Positions 6,231 through 12,995 of a stretch of DNA of 19,257 nt are shown piece by piece. This DNA comes from QHBQ01 sp038230695 (GTDB taxonomy: Bacteria > Chloroflexota > Chloroflexia > QHBQ01), in NCBI GenBank assembly GCA_038230695.1, contig JBBRMT010000073.1, positions 1 through 19,257 of the forward strand, read 5' to 3'. The position numbers and the translations under genes are program-made. Every line of letters begins with the position of its first letter. The stretch's first letter is position 1. The notes beneath the pieces were generated by a model. The model was not told the origin of the DNA, did not search any database, and saw only the letters and a list, made by a program, of their open reading frames with translations.

Positions 6231-7703
6231 TTATCCTTGCCCCCACTGGTATACTCTCCATGTGCCGTTCTGGTAGTGCAGGATGGTGCGATCGCCCACG
6301 GCCCAGCCTTCATCAGCCGAGACCATCTGCACTGCGTAGAGCGTTTTGTCGGTGGGACTGGGGTACTGTGACCAACTTCCAGAACTCAGATGCAAGATCG
6401 TACCCTTGTCACCTACTGCCCAGCCGTTGTTCCCATCTTCCAGGTAAAGACCTGCCAATTCGGTACTGACTGGCTTAGTGGCCTGCTGCCATTCACCGCC
6501 TGTATAATGCAAAATGACGTTACCTACCGCCCAACCTGAGCTTGCTGAGATCATCTTTATCTCGGCAAGTCCTTCTTCTCCAGGCAGCCTCTCTGTTTGC
6601 CATTCGCCATTAGTACAGTGAGCGATGTAGAAAAGGCCGCCTGCCCAGCCGTCGTTTGCAGAGTCCATACTGATACTATCCAGCACCAGCGGCGCAGAAG
6701 CCCCTTCTACACTCCAGGTGCCATCTTTGTAATGCAGACCAGCACTGCTAGCCCCGTTGTAACCAACCGACCAGCCTTCATTGGCTGACAACATATCTAT
6801 GCGATACAAGTCCATTGGCACTTGGTGTTCGTAGTATTGCCAGCGGCCTTGACTGTAGTGCAGCAACACCCCACCGCTGAACCCGGCACCGCCAACTATC
6901 CAACCCTCATCAGAAGATACCATAGCGATGCCGCTATAGCTGACATAATTATTACGCAACGGGTTGGAAACTGCTACCCATTGATGGTTGGTGTAGTGCA
7001 GGATTGTGCCGCCAGCACCCAACACCCAGCCCTCGTTTGCAGAGGTCATACTCAGACTCACCACAGTGTCGGTACTCGGTTGAACGAGATTGAGATAGTA
7101 GTCGGCGTAGCGATAAGTGCCCAACTGACTGAGCAACACATCGTAAGGTGGCTGGTTCTCAGGGTGGTATTCAAACTCGGCGCGTTCGAAGTATTGCGCC
7201 GTGTAAGTCTTGCCATTGAGAACGGATACTTCGGAAAACTCATCAGTTATAGGGTAGCCTTGTTGCTCCAGCCCACCATGCTGTTCCCAGTAGGTCAGAA
7301 ACTTGCCGCCGATGGTTTTGCCAGTCGCTGGAAAGTAAAGAGGATTATCATTGCTGGCAGTTTCTGGCGGCTGAGGATACTCACTGTTATAACTGAAAGT
7401 GCCAAGCTGGGCTAGCTCGACATCGTAGGGTGTCTGGTTCTTGAACTCAGCCCGCTCGAAGTATTGCACCGTGTAAGTCTGGCGGTACGGGTTGGAGATT
7501 TCCTGAAACTCGTCGCTGATCGGGTAGCCGAACTGGGCCAGCCCGCCGTGCGCGTCCCAGTAGGCAAGGAACTTGCTGACTACGCTGTGGCCGGTCTCCG
7601 CGAAGTAACGCTCACTAGTGGTGGCAGCAGCCGATCGCGGCCCGATCGCGAGGGTCGCAAGCAGGCATAGGGCTAGCAGCGTTTGGGTTCTGGTTCCACG
7701 CAC
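6231..7703 (-). CDS. Secreted protein: two FGYP modules plus seven-bladed YCF48-like propeller
   Basis: 490 aa from a GTG at 7703, chosen because AAAGGAG lies 10 nt upstream and a signal peptide follows immediately (TLLALCLLATLAIGPRSAAA). Upstream in-frame ATG codons as far as 7877 would translate repeat DNA. Residues ~30-105 and ~115-195 are FGYP modules (RYFAETGHSVVSKFLAYWD, GGLAQFGYPISDEFQE, YTVQYFERAEF, PYDVELAQLG). After them come seven repeats of ~40 residues with the pattern MxSAxEGWxVGxxGTILHYxxGxW, as in YCF48/BNR-like beta-propellers. Seven units would close one propeller. The seventh reaches the C-terminus, and no enzymatic domain is visible, so a binding role is more likely. It forms an operon with the downstream glycosidase. 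Confidence 0.8.
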   Translation of the reverse strand: MRGTRTQTLLALCLLATLAIGPRSAAATTSERYFAETGHSVVSKFLAYWDAHGGLAQFGYPISDEFQEISNPYRQTYTVQYFERAEFKNQTPYDVELAQLGTFSYNSEYPQPPETASNDNPLYFPATGKTIGGKFLTYWEQHGGLEQQGYPITDEFSEVSVLNGKTYTAQYFERAEFEYHPENQPPYDVLLSQLGTYRYADYYLNLVQPSTDTVVSLSMTSANEGWVLGAGGTILHYTNHQWVAVSNPLRNNYVSYSGIAMVSSDEGWIVGGAGFSGGVLLHYSQGRWQYYEHQVPMDLYRIDMLSANEGWSVGYNGASSAGLHYKDGTWSVEGASAPLVLDSISMDSANDGWAGGLFYIAHCTNGEWQTERLPGEEGLAEIKMISASSGWAVGNVILHYTGGEWQQATKPVSTELAGLYLEDGNNGWAVGDKGTILHLSSGSWSQYPSPTDKTLYAVQMVSADEGWAVGDRTILHYQNGTWRVYQWGQG

Positions 7704-7780
7704 TTCGGGTAATCTCCTTTGGGGTGGTACTTGGGATAACGTTTGGGCTGCGTAGAAGGTTTCGTTGGGGATCCAGCCAA

Positions 7781-7808
7781 CGGATTGTGACAACGGATAA
7801 ACGGATTG
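7781..7808 (-). repeat. TTTATCCG-type repeat, inverted relative to 8137-8206
   Basis: CGGATTGTGACAACGGATAA and the next eight bases match the reverse complement of 8137-8164 with about two mismatches. The two copies bracket the hairpin repeats between them. Confidence 0.7.
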
Positions 7809-7924
7809 GGGTTGGTTGCAGGTTCGGCATTCTCGCCTGCGATGAGCCTTAGTAGCAGGCGGCTGGGCGTATGCCATGCGCCCTACGCCGACGTTATTGC
7901 ATGAGTTTGCCTTGTGCGCTTCAG

Positions 7925-7989
7925 CCTCTCCCCCTCACCAAACCTACCCACAGGGAACCCCACAAGGGGGTTTCCCCGCTGGGGAGAGG
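7925..7989 (+). repeat. CCTCTCCCC...GGGGAGAGG inverted repeat
   Basis: Nine-bp perfect arms (7925-7933 and 7981-7989) flank 47 nt and are followed by CTTTTTGC. The interior CCCCTCACCAAACCTACCCA (7931 on) is found inverted at 16128-16152 with one mismatch over 25 bases. Confidence 0.7.
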
Positions 7990-8000
7990 CTTTTTGCTTT

Positions 8001-8094
8001 GGGTGTGGCGATATGGGCATCAGTGCGCTTCAAGCCTATCCCCCCACGGGTGTGGCGATATGGGCATCAGTGCGCTTCAAGCCTATCCCCCCAC
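8001..8094 (+). repeat. Two tandem 47-bp units
   Basis: GGGTGTGGCGATATGGGCAT and the following 27 bases are repeated exactly with a period of 47 (8001-8047, 8048-8094). Perfect identity implies a recent duplication. There are only two units and no spacers, so it is not a CRISPR array. Confidence 0.85.
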
Positions 8095-8098
8095 CAAA

Positions 8099-8125
8099 CC
8101 TCTCCCCAGCGGGGAGAGGCTTTTT
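8099..8125 (+). terminator. Terminator-like hairpin (dispersed family)
   Basis: CCTCTCCCC-AGC-GGGGAGAGG is a perfect 9-bp stem followed by CTTTTTGC. It has the form of a plus-strand intrinsic terminator, but no plus-strand gene lies upstream, so it is more likely a repeat-family member that happens to look like one. Confidence 0.5.
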
Positions 8126-8136
8126 GCTGGCTGATA

Positions 8137-8206
8137 AATTCGTTTATCCGCTGTCACAATCCGCTGGCTGATCAATCCGTTTATCCGCTTTTACGAATCC
8201 GCTAGC
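8137..8206 (+). repeat. Two tandem ~37-bp TTTATCCGC units
   Basis: AATTCGTTTATCCGCTGTCA... is followed 37 bp later by AATCCGTTTATCCGCTTTTA..., each ending in AATCCGCTGGC or AATCCGCTAGC. The first unit is inverted at 7781-7808. Confidence 0.7.
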
Positions 8207-8263
8207 TGTTCTTCCCGCGTGGTCTTGCGTCCCGCAAATAGCCAGTAGCTGTACAGATGTTGG

Positions 8264-9877
8264 TTATTTGCCAGCAATGGCAAGCAGATGCGATAGCGAG
8301 GCGATGACGATCTTGTTGCCATTGTCCTGAGTCGGCTCAGTCCAGATTAGCAAGTCACCATCCACAACCGGCCCTAGTTGTGCGCCGGGGTCAGTGGTCA
8401 ACTGGAAGGCTTGGCCGTCGTTCAGTTGGTCGGCCCAGATGTGGCACTGCTCCTCGTAGCAACTGCGATCCGCGCCGCTGGCATTCCACAGCACCAGGTC
8501 GCCATTGATGGTGGGCGAGTCGGCCCAGTGGTTGTACAGTTCCACTGGCTGACCGCTGCTCAGGTCAGTGTAGTACAGGCCTGGTGTCTCAGTCCAAACC
8601 AGACGGGTACCATCCAGCGCATAGCGCACCGAGTTGTCGGTGGCGGGTGTGCTGAAGCTAACAACAACCTTGCTAGTGGAGGTACGTCGGTCGTAAGCGT
8701 ATATCTCGTAATCGGTACCACTTGGCCCTTGCGAGTGCGACACAGACCACACGATGTACGTGTCGCTAATCTGCGGCGCACCGATGAGGCCGTTATTCAA
8801 CTGTGCCTTCGAGTAGGTGACAACATTCCTAACCTCTGCGCTGCCGATTTCCTCGCTGAAAATCGAGGTTTCATCGGTGCTGAAGTGCATCCATGCCACG
8901 GTGCGACCATGAATCGCAGGCTCGTAACCGCTTGGCCCATTAAGCTGGTAGTGTTCGCCACTGTTCAAATCCTCGATCTCGATCGAGCCACCAGCATCCG
9001 TCCAGGCGAAAAGCGGGCCAGCCAGATCATAGCTTCCGGCATCCGCGGTCACGGTGTAGACTTGCCCGCTGGTCAGGTTGTAGAAGGGGGTACCGAGATA
9101 GGTGGGAGGCGGGGTATGACTGTTGGGTGGCCCCGGGGCGGGCCTAAGCTCCTGCCAAACAATGTTGTCGCCACTAGCTTTGACCATTGTCGCAGCGTGG
9201 CCCGCTTGATGGGGCAGCTCGATGCGTGCGGCGCTATGCGCCGGGTTCTGTTTCGCCCCATTGCGGAAAGTACCCAGTTGGGTGAGTAGCAGATCGTAAG
9301 GAGCCTGGTTCTCCGGGTGGTACTCGAACTCGGCTCGCTCGAAGTATTGCACGGTGTAGACCTTGCCATCGAGATATGATAGCTCCTGGAACTCGTTAGT
9401 GATGGGGTAGCCAAACTGCGCCAGCCCACCGCGCCGCTCCCAGAGCAGTCGGAATCCTCCGCCAACCGTCTTGCCAGTTTCGGGGAAGAGGCGAGCGTTG
9501 GTGACGTTGGCATACTGAGTCGCTGCGCCATCAGGGTACTTTTGCTGTTAGCGCATTGTGCCAAGCTGGGTAAGCTCGACATCGTAGGGTGGCTGGTTCT
9601 CCGGGTGATGCTCGAACTCGGCCCGCTCGAAGTATTGCACGCCATAGCTCTTGCCGTCAAGTGGGGATACTTCGCTGAACTCATCGCTAATCGGGTAGCC
9701 GCAGCGCTCCAGCGCACCATTGTCCTGCCAGTAGGTGAGGAACTTGCCGACTACGCTGTGGCCGGTTTCGGCGAAGTAGCGCTCGTCGGTGGCGGCGGCA
9801 GCACTGCGGCCAGGGTTGCCGTAGCTGGTGATAAGCAGGCTCAGGGCCAGCAGTTAACAGATTGCGGACTTTCTCAT
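8264..9877 (-). pseudogene. Broken secreted protein: two FGYP modules plus TolB-like propeller, two in-frame TAA stops
   Basis: Read from the ATG at 9877 (AAAGGAG 8 nt upstream) one frame runs without a shift to the TAA at 8264, giving about 537 codons. It is interrupted by TAA at codon 8 (9854-9856), inside the signal peptide (MRKSAIC-stop-LLALSLLITS), and at codon 110 (9548-9550), in the linker after module 1 (LGTMR-stop-QQKYP). All domains are otherwise intact: module 1 (RYFAETGHSVVGKFLTYWQ, PYDVELTQLG), module 2 (LAQFGYPITNEFQELSYLDG, FERAEFEYHPENQAPYD), then a run of TolB/WD40-like strands such as NIVWQEL, RTVAWMH, YIVWSVS, RLVWTE, DLVLWNA and DLLIWTE. The frame 8264-9352 is long, but its first ATG lies in mid-module and has no ribosome binding site. 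Each stop is one substitution from a fitting sense codon (TTA; TAT or TAC). A recently inactivated gene is most likely; sequencing error or readthrough cannot be excluded. Confidence 0.8.
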
Positions 9878-10921
9878 TATCGTATCTCCTTTATTTAATT
9901 TGGCTTCATCTGAGATAACGTATGAGCATGGTAATGGTTGCGTGTAGGGAGGAGTAGCGGAACGACCGGCAAACAGCCAGTAGCCATAGAGCAGCACCGC
10001 AGTGAGCAAGCCGAGGCTGTAATGCACCCAGGGCGGCAGGCTGTAGGCGGGCGAGAAGAAGCCCTCGATGGTGCCAGCCACCACCAGCAGCAACGCACCG
10101 CCGATGATCAGGCGAATGGCCTTGCCAGCCACCAGCGACAGCGCCTCGCTGCGGCTGCGTGGGCCGGGGCGGAGCAGCGCGTCGCCCAGCATCAATCCCA
10201 CCCCGCCCGCCATGAAGATGACCGATAGCTCGATGAAGCCGTGGCCCGCGATGAAACTGAGCAACGGGGTGGTCATGTTGTAGCGCCAGGCTAGGCCGAA
10301 GATTGTGCCGAGCATTATACCATTGCTGATTGCGATATAGACAGTAAGCGTGCCGAACAACATTCCACCTGCGAGGGAGAAGAAAATGACCTGAATGTTG
10401 TTGGTCATGATGCCCGCCGCCTCCGATGGGCGCACCGGCAGGGGAATGTGCGTCCAGATTTCGCCGCGCTTGAAGTTGTCAATCACATTGTAGGCCGCAT
10501 CGGGGCCGAGCAGGGTAACGGCGGCGCGTTCGTCCACAAACACTACGACGAAGAAGCAAACCAGCATGGGGATGAAGAAGAGCAGGAAGGCGGTCAGGGT
10601 GTAGCCCCAGTTGGCACGGTAGAGGCGGGGGAAGGTGGTGGTGAGGAAGTGCAGCAGGCGGCGCAGGCTGAACGCCTCGCGGTAATAGATGACCGGATGG
10701 GCGCTGGCAACCAGGCGGTTGAGGTAAGCAGTGACCGCATCACGGGGATAGTCACGCCGTGCCAGGGCCAGGTCAGCCGAGGCGTGGCGATACAGCGTGC
10801 TGAGGCGTTCAAGCTCCGCCGCACTGAGCGCCCGCATATTGCCGCCGCGCACCCGCCGCAGCAGCGCTTCAAGCTCACCCCAGTCCGTCTGGTGGCTGCT
10901 GATAAACTGGTCAATCCGCAA
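9854..10921 (-). CDS. SpoIIM/DUF95-family integral membrane protein
   Basis: 355 aa. The first ~75 residues are soluble and helical (LEALLRRVRGGNMRALSAAE), followed by ~6 hydrophobic segments (GYTLTAFLLFFIPMLVCFFV, IQVIFFSLAGGMLFGTLTVY, GIMLGTIFGLAW, GHGFIELSVIFMAGGVGLML, IIGGALLLVVAGTIEGFFSP, SLGLLTAVLLYGYWLFAG). The GHGFIELS motif is typical of the family named after the B. subtilis engulfment protein SpoIIM. Outside spore formers the role is unknown, and no sporulation is implied here. The start is TTG at 10921, with a good promoter 41 nt upstream; the Shine-Dalgarno sequence is weak. After the last helix the frame has no stop of its own: it runs through the ribosome binding site and first seven codons of the broken paralogue and ends at that gene's premature TAA. 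The divergent neighbour is an RDD protein, a common pairing. Confidence 0.85.
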   Translation of the reverse strand: MRIDQFISSHQTDWGELEALLRRVRGGNMRALSAAELERLSTLYRHASADLALARRDYPRDAVTAYLNRLVASAHPVIYYREAFSLRRLLHFLTTTFPRLYRANWGYTLTAFLLFFIPMLVCFFVVVFVDERAAVTLLGPDAAYNVIDNFKRGEIWTHIPLPVRPSEAAGIMTNNIQVIFFSLAGGMLFGTLTVYIAISNGIMLGTIFGLAWRYNMTTPLLSFIAGHGFIELSVIFMAGGVGLMLGDALLRPGPRSRSEALSLVAGKAIRLIIGGALLLVVAGTIEGFFSPAYSLPPWVHYSLGLLTAVLLYGYWLFAGRSATPPYTQPLPCSYVISDEAKLNKGDTIMRKSAIC

Positions 10922-10954
10922 AGTTGCTATCTGCTTACCCCACCTTACATTTGG

Positions 10955-10963
10955 TGGTATAAT
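10955..10963 (+). promoter_or_regulatory. Extended -10 promoter toward the RDD gene
   Basis: TGGTATAAT is a TGN-TATAAT extended -10. A poor TTACCC lies 17 bp upstream. It points right, toward the RDD gene at 11165, but a repeat element (11004-11145) lies between. Confidence 0.45.
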
Positions 10964-10991
10964 TGTATTAGCAATGCGGCAATAATGTCAA
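10962..10991 (-). promoter_or_regulatory. Promoter of the SpoIIM-family gene
   Basis: On the minus strand TTGACA (10986-10991) and TACAAT (10962-10967) are separated by 18 bp. Transcription would begin near 10955, about 35 nt before the TTG start. Its -10 overlaps the opposing TATAAT by two bases. Confidence 0.65.
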
Positions 10992-11003
10992 CCAACCTAG
11001 AAG

Positions 11004-11145
11004 GCAAAAAGCCCCCAGCGGGGGTTGGGGGAGAAATGTCGAAGCGGTGACCAGCTTTATCGCAAGCACCAACCTTTATTGACAGCACATACCTGCATTG
11101 ATACAGGGCAAGATTCCTCCCCCAAACCCCCGCTGGGGGCTTAGT
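11004..11145. repeat. MITE-like element, copy A
   Basis: The left end AAGCCCCCAGCGGGGGTTGG and the reverse complement of the right end TAAGCCCCCAGCGGGGGTTT form ~26-bp terminal inverted repeats around a ~85-bp core (AAATGTCGAAGCGGTGACC ... TTGATACAGGGCAAGATT). No coding capacity. Each end carries CCCCC-GCT-GGGGG, which read outward is followed by CTTTTT on the left and CTTAGTTT on the right, so it may terminate transcripts from either side. Confidence 0.75.
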
Positions 11146-11164
11146 TTACGGATAAATTGAAACT

Positions 11165-11992
11165 ATGGAAGAGCAATTCAGCGTCGAAACGCCGGAGAGC
11201 GTCAGCTTCAACTACACCCTGGCGGGCATAGGGTCGCGCTATCTAGCCGCCTTGATCGATCACCTGCTCGTTGGAGTGATGCTCGTGCTGCTATATATCG
11301 CGGTAAGCCTGAGTAAGCTCTATGATGGTTTCAGCATCCTTACTGCGCTGGGCATCCTCGCCTCGTTCGTGGTGCTGTTCGGCTATTTCGCCTTCTTCGA
11401 GACCGTCTGGCGGGGGCAGACCCCCGGCAAGCGGGCGATGAACCTGCGCGTGCTGATGGCCGACGGGTTGCCGATCGGCTTCAGCGAGGCGATGCTTCGC
11501 AATATCGTCCGCTTCGTGGACTTCCTGCCTGCCTCCTACGGCCTGGGGCTGATGGTGATGTTCTTCGATCGGCGCTGGCGGCGGTTGGGCGATATGGCGG
11601 CGAATACAGTGGTGGTACGCGAGAACGCCGCGCTGCGCCTGGAGCAGATCGCGGTCAAGTCTTACCAAGCGCCTGTCGCGCAATCATCCTACCAATCTGC
11701 CACCCTTGCGCCACTGGTTTATCGCGCCGATCGTGCCGCCTCATCACCGGGGATGCTGCCCAGCGGCAACCCCGCTATCCCCAACATCGAGCGCCTCAGC
11801 AGCAGCGAGTATCAGCTAGTGCGCGACTATATAATGCGCCGCCCCGCCCTATCCTGGCCGCGCCAGCAGCAACTCGATCACACCCTCACCACGATGGTTG
11901 CCCGCAAGGTGCAACCGCCCTTCCCCATCCACCAGCCGATTTACTTCCTCTACCAGACGGCGGAGAGCTACGAGATGGCGCAACTGCGCTGA
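11165..11992 (+). CDS. RDD-family membrane protein
   Basis: 275 aa. Residues ~15-155 form the RDD domain: GSRYLAALIDHLLVGVMLVL (with the family's R and D), a second helix pair TALGILASFVVLFGYFAFFE, then TVWRGQTPGKRAMNLRVL and the closing DRRWRRLGDMAANTVVV. The C-terminal ~110 residues are soluble, with an SSSEYQLVRDYIMRRPALSW segment. RDD proteins are poorly characterised; some members have been linked to ion exchange or solute transport. The ATG at 11165 has only a weak ribosome binding site. The gene is divergent from the SpoIIM-family gene, a pairing frequent in Actinobacteria and Chloroflexota, so the two products may act in the same membrane process. It is bracketed by two direct copies of the same repeat element; the right copy begins 14 bp after its stop. 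Confidence 0.85.
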   Translation: MEEQFSVETPESVSFNYTLAGIGSRYLAALIDHLLVGVMLVLLYIAVSLSKLYDGFSILTALGILASFVVLFGYFAFFETVWRGQTPGKRAMNLRVLMADGLPIGFSEAMLRNIVRFVDFLPASYGLGLMVMFFDRRWRRLGDMAANTVVVRENAALRLEQIAVKSYQAPVAQSSYQSATLAPLVYRADRAASSPGMLPSGNPAIPNIERLSSSEYQLVRDYIMRRPALSWPRQQQLDHTLTTMVARKVQPPFPIHQPIYFLYQTAESYEMAQLR

Positions 11993-12005
11993 CCCCCACC
12001 CAGCA

Positions 12006-12151
12006 GCAAAAAGCCCCCAGCGGGGGTTGGGGGGGAAATGTCGAGGCGGCAGACCATCTTTATTGCAAGTACCGACCTTCATATGCAGTACATGACTAGC
12101 ATTGATACAGTGCAAGATTCCTCCCCCAAACCCCCGCTGGGGGCTTAGTTT
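12006..12151. repeat. MITE-like element, copy B
   Basis: Same orientation and architecture as copy A. The ends are near-identical (GCAAAAAGCCCCCAGCGGGG; CCCCCGCTGGGGGCTTAGTT) and the core is diverged but alignable (AAATGTCGAGGCGGCAGACC ... TTGATACAGTGCAAGATT). Its hairpins probably also serve as the transcription end of the RDD gene. Confidence 0.75.
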
Positions 12152-12222
12152 TGTAAAAACGTGACAACAATGATCACCCTTTTTCGGCCTAAAATAATTC
12201 GAGTTTGAACATAGTGAAAAGT

Positions 12223-12252
12223 TTGACAAACTCTATCAGCCTGTGCTATCCT
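12223..12252 (+). promoter_or_regulatory. Promoter before the structured leader
   Basis: TTGACA (12223-12228), an 18-bp spacer and TATCCT (12247-12252). Transcription would begin near 12258 at the GCCCCG of the structured region. Confidence 0.5.
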
Positions 12253-12479
12253 TAGCCCCGTCACGCGAGCAGGTTGGCAAGGCTTCCAAAACCGGAAGGG
12301 CCAACGCTCTGCGCGGGTGGGCAATGAAGCCCAACCCCGAATGCGACACCCTACCTCCCACGCGAAGCCGAGCGTATCAGCAATACGCACGGTGGGGTCA
12401 ACTGGCGAAGGCCACTCAGCCAAGTCGTCAGTCCGCCTCGAAGGCTTCCAGGTTCCGAGGGGATGGTAGCACGGAGGGG
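12253..12479 (+). ncRNA. Candidate structured RNA / cis-regulatory leader, class unknown
   Basis: This 227-nt stretch has unusually dense base-pairing. Helix A: CGCGAGC (12264) with GCT and CGCG (12306-12315), enclosing GTTGGC/GCCAAC and CTTCC/GGAAG. Helix B: GGGTGGGC-AATGAA-GCCCAACCC (12315-12337). Helix C: CCCA, CCG and GCGTAT paired with ATACGC, CGG and TGGG (12357-12396). CCCC (12256-12259) can close the domain with GGGG (12459-12462), or instead pair with the GGAGGGG ribosome binding site (12473-12479) of the following ORF. The segment CCCGAATGCGACACCCTACC (12336-12355) resembles the 3' core of c-di-AMP (ydaO) riboswitches as I remember it, and the NlpC/P60 gene downstream is a typical target, but the GGGGAACC part is missing. 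An orphan leader RNA is the safer call. Confidence 0.4.
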
Positions 12480-12485
12480 CAAGTT

Positions 12486-12836
12486 TTGTCATCAGCTAAT
12501 CAACAGTCAGGCGGGCCTGATAGTTACGCCCTACTGATAACTTCAATCGCAATCTCCTTTATTACCACGCTGTTGCTGTATGCTGCTCAGGCTTGGGCCT
12601 GGGCGGGCTGCGCCCTCGATTACCGCTTCTGGCTAACCCGCGCCAGTAAGCTGCCTCTCCTATCCCTGCTCAAGCTGCGCTCCCATAGGGTCGCTCCAGT
12701 TTGTCCGGCCAGCGTTGCGCCCACTCCGGCGCAGGCGGTCAAGCAGGCCATAGCCCAGCGTCATACCCGCCAAAAGAATGCGCTATTTACCCCGGCACAT
12801 CGTCAACAGGCGATGCTGGGCGTTCAGCGTGCGTAG
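12486..12836 (+). CDS. Hypothetical small membrane protein
   Basis: 116 aa from a TTG at 12486 with GGAGGGG 6 nt upstream. The frame is open back to 12243, but the earlier part overlaps the structured region. Residues ~14-38 form one hydrophobic helix (YALLITSIAISFITTLLLYA), followed by AWAWAGCALDYRFWLTRASK and a basic, Ala/Gln-rich tail ending AHRQQAMLGVQRA. I do not recognise a family. Base composition matches the neighbours. Support comes from the strong ribosome binding site and the clean single-helix topology; the lack of any known domain and the non-ATG start keep confidence low. Confidence 0.4.
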   Translation: MSSANQQSGGPDSYALLITSIAISFITTLLLYAAQAWAWAGCALDYRFWLTRASKLPLLSLLKLRSHRVAPVCPASVAPTPAQAVKQAIAQRHTRQKNALFTPAHRQQAMLGVQRA

Positions 12837-12995
12837 TTGCCAATCCGTGAGGGCCGCTAGCCCACTCATCATGCCCCTGGTGTTCCAGGTTGATGAATGT
12901 GGCGCTCGGCCCTCATTATATTTGACAAACAAAGCCAGCGGCCTAAGCCAATGGCAGCAGAAGACGGCAGTTAGCTGGGGAAAGGAGGTGAATCA
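12837..12995 (+). promoter_or_regulatory. Leader region before the 27-codon ORF
   Basis: TTGACA at 12922-12927 follows the AT-rich ATTATATT and lacks a convincing -10. CCAGC (12934-12938) and GCTGG (12974-12978) could pair just before the consensus Shine-Dalgarno AAAGGAGGTGA (12981-12991). Confidence 0.3.

Larger units (their letters stand above)
7704..8263. other. Gene-free region with several repeat families
   Basis: No convincing gene is present. The region contains an inverted pair of TTTATCCG-type repeats (7781-7808 against 8137-8164), a loose CCTCTCCCC/GGGGAGAGG palindrome (7925-7989), a 47-bp tandem duplication (8001-8094), a tight hairpin with T5 (8099-8125) and a 37-bp tandem (8137-8206). 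It separates the propeller gene from the broken paralogue. Confidence 0.65.

Noticed and set aside
8001..8094. CRISPR-like repeats
   Set aside because: Only two units, directly adjacent and identical, with no spacers and no cas genes.
8378..9289. 303-codon open frame on the plus strand
   Set aside because: Antisense to the propeller part of the broken FGYP gene; no recognisable protein features.
9073..9720. 215-codon open frame on the minus strand
   Set aside because: It overlaps the FGYP modules in another frame and is Ser/Arg-rich with no family signature.
12455..12480. T-box-like sequence GGGGATGGTAGCACGG
   Set aside because: It resembles the TGGTACC region of T-box leaders, but the bulge is not exact, no C-rich partner follows to form the antiterminator, there is no Stem I specifier motif, and no aminoacyl-tRNA synthetase or amino-acid gene is downstream.
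12243..12485. N-terminal extension of the small membrane ORF
   Set aside because: It runs through the dense hairpin region, encodes no recognisable domain, and the best start signal is the TTG at 12486.
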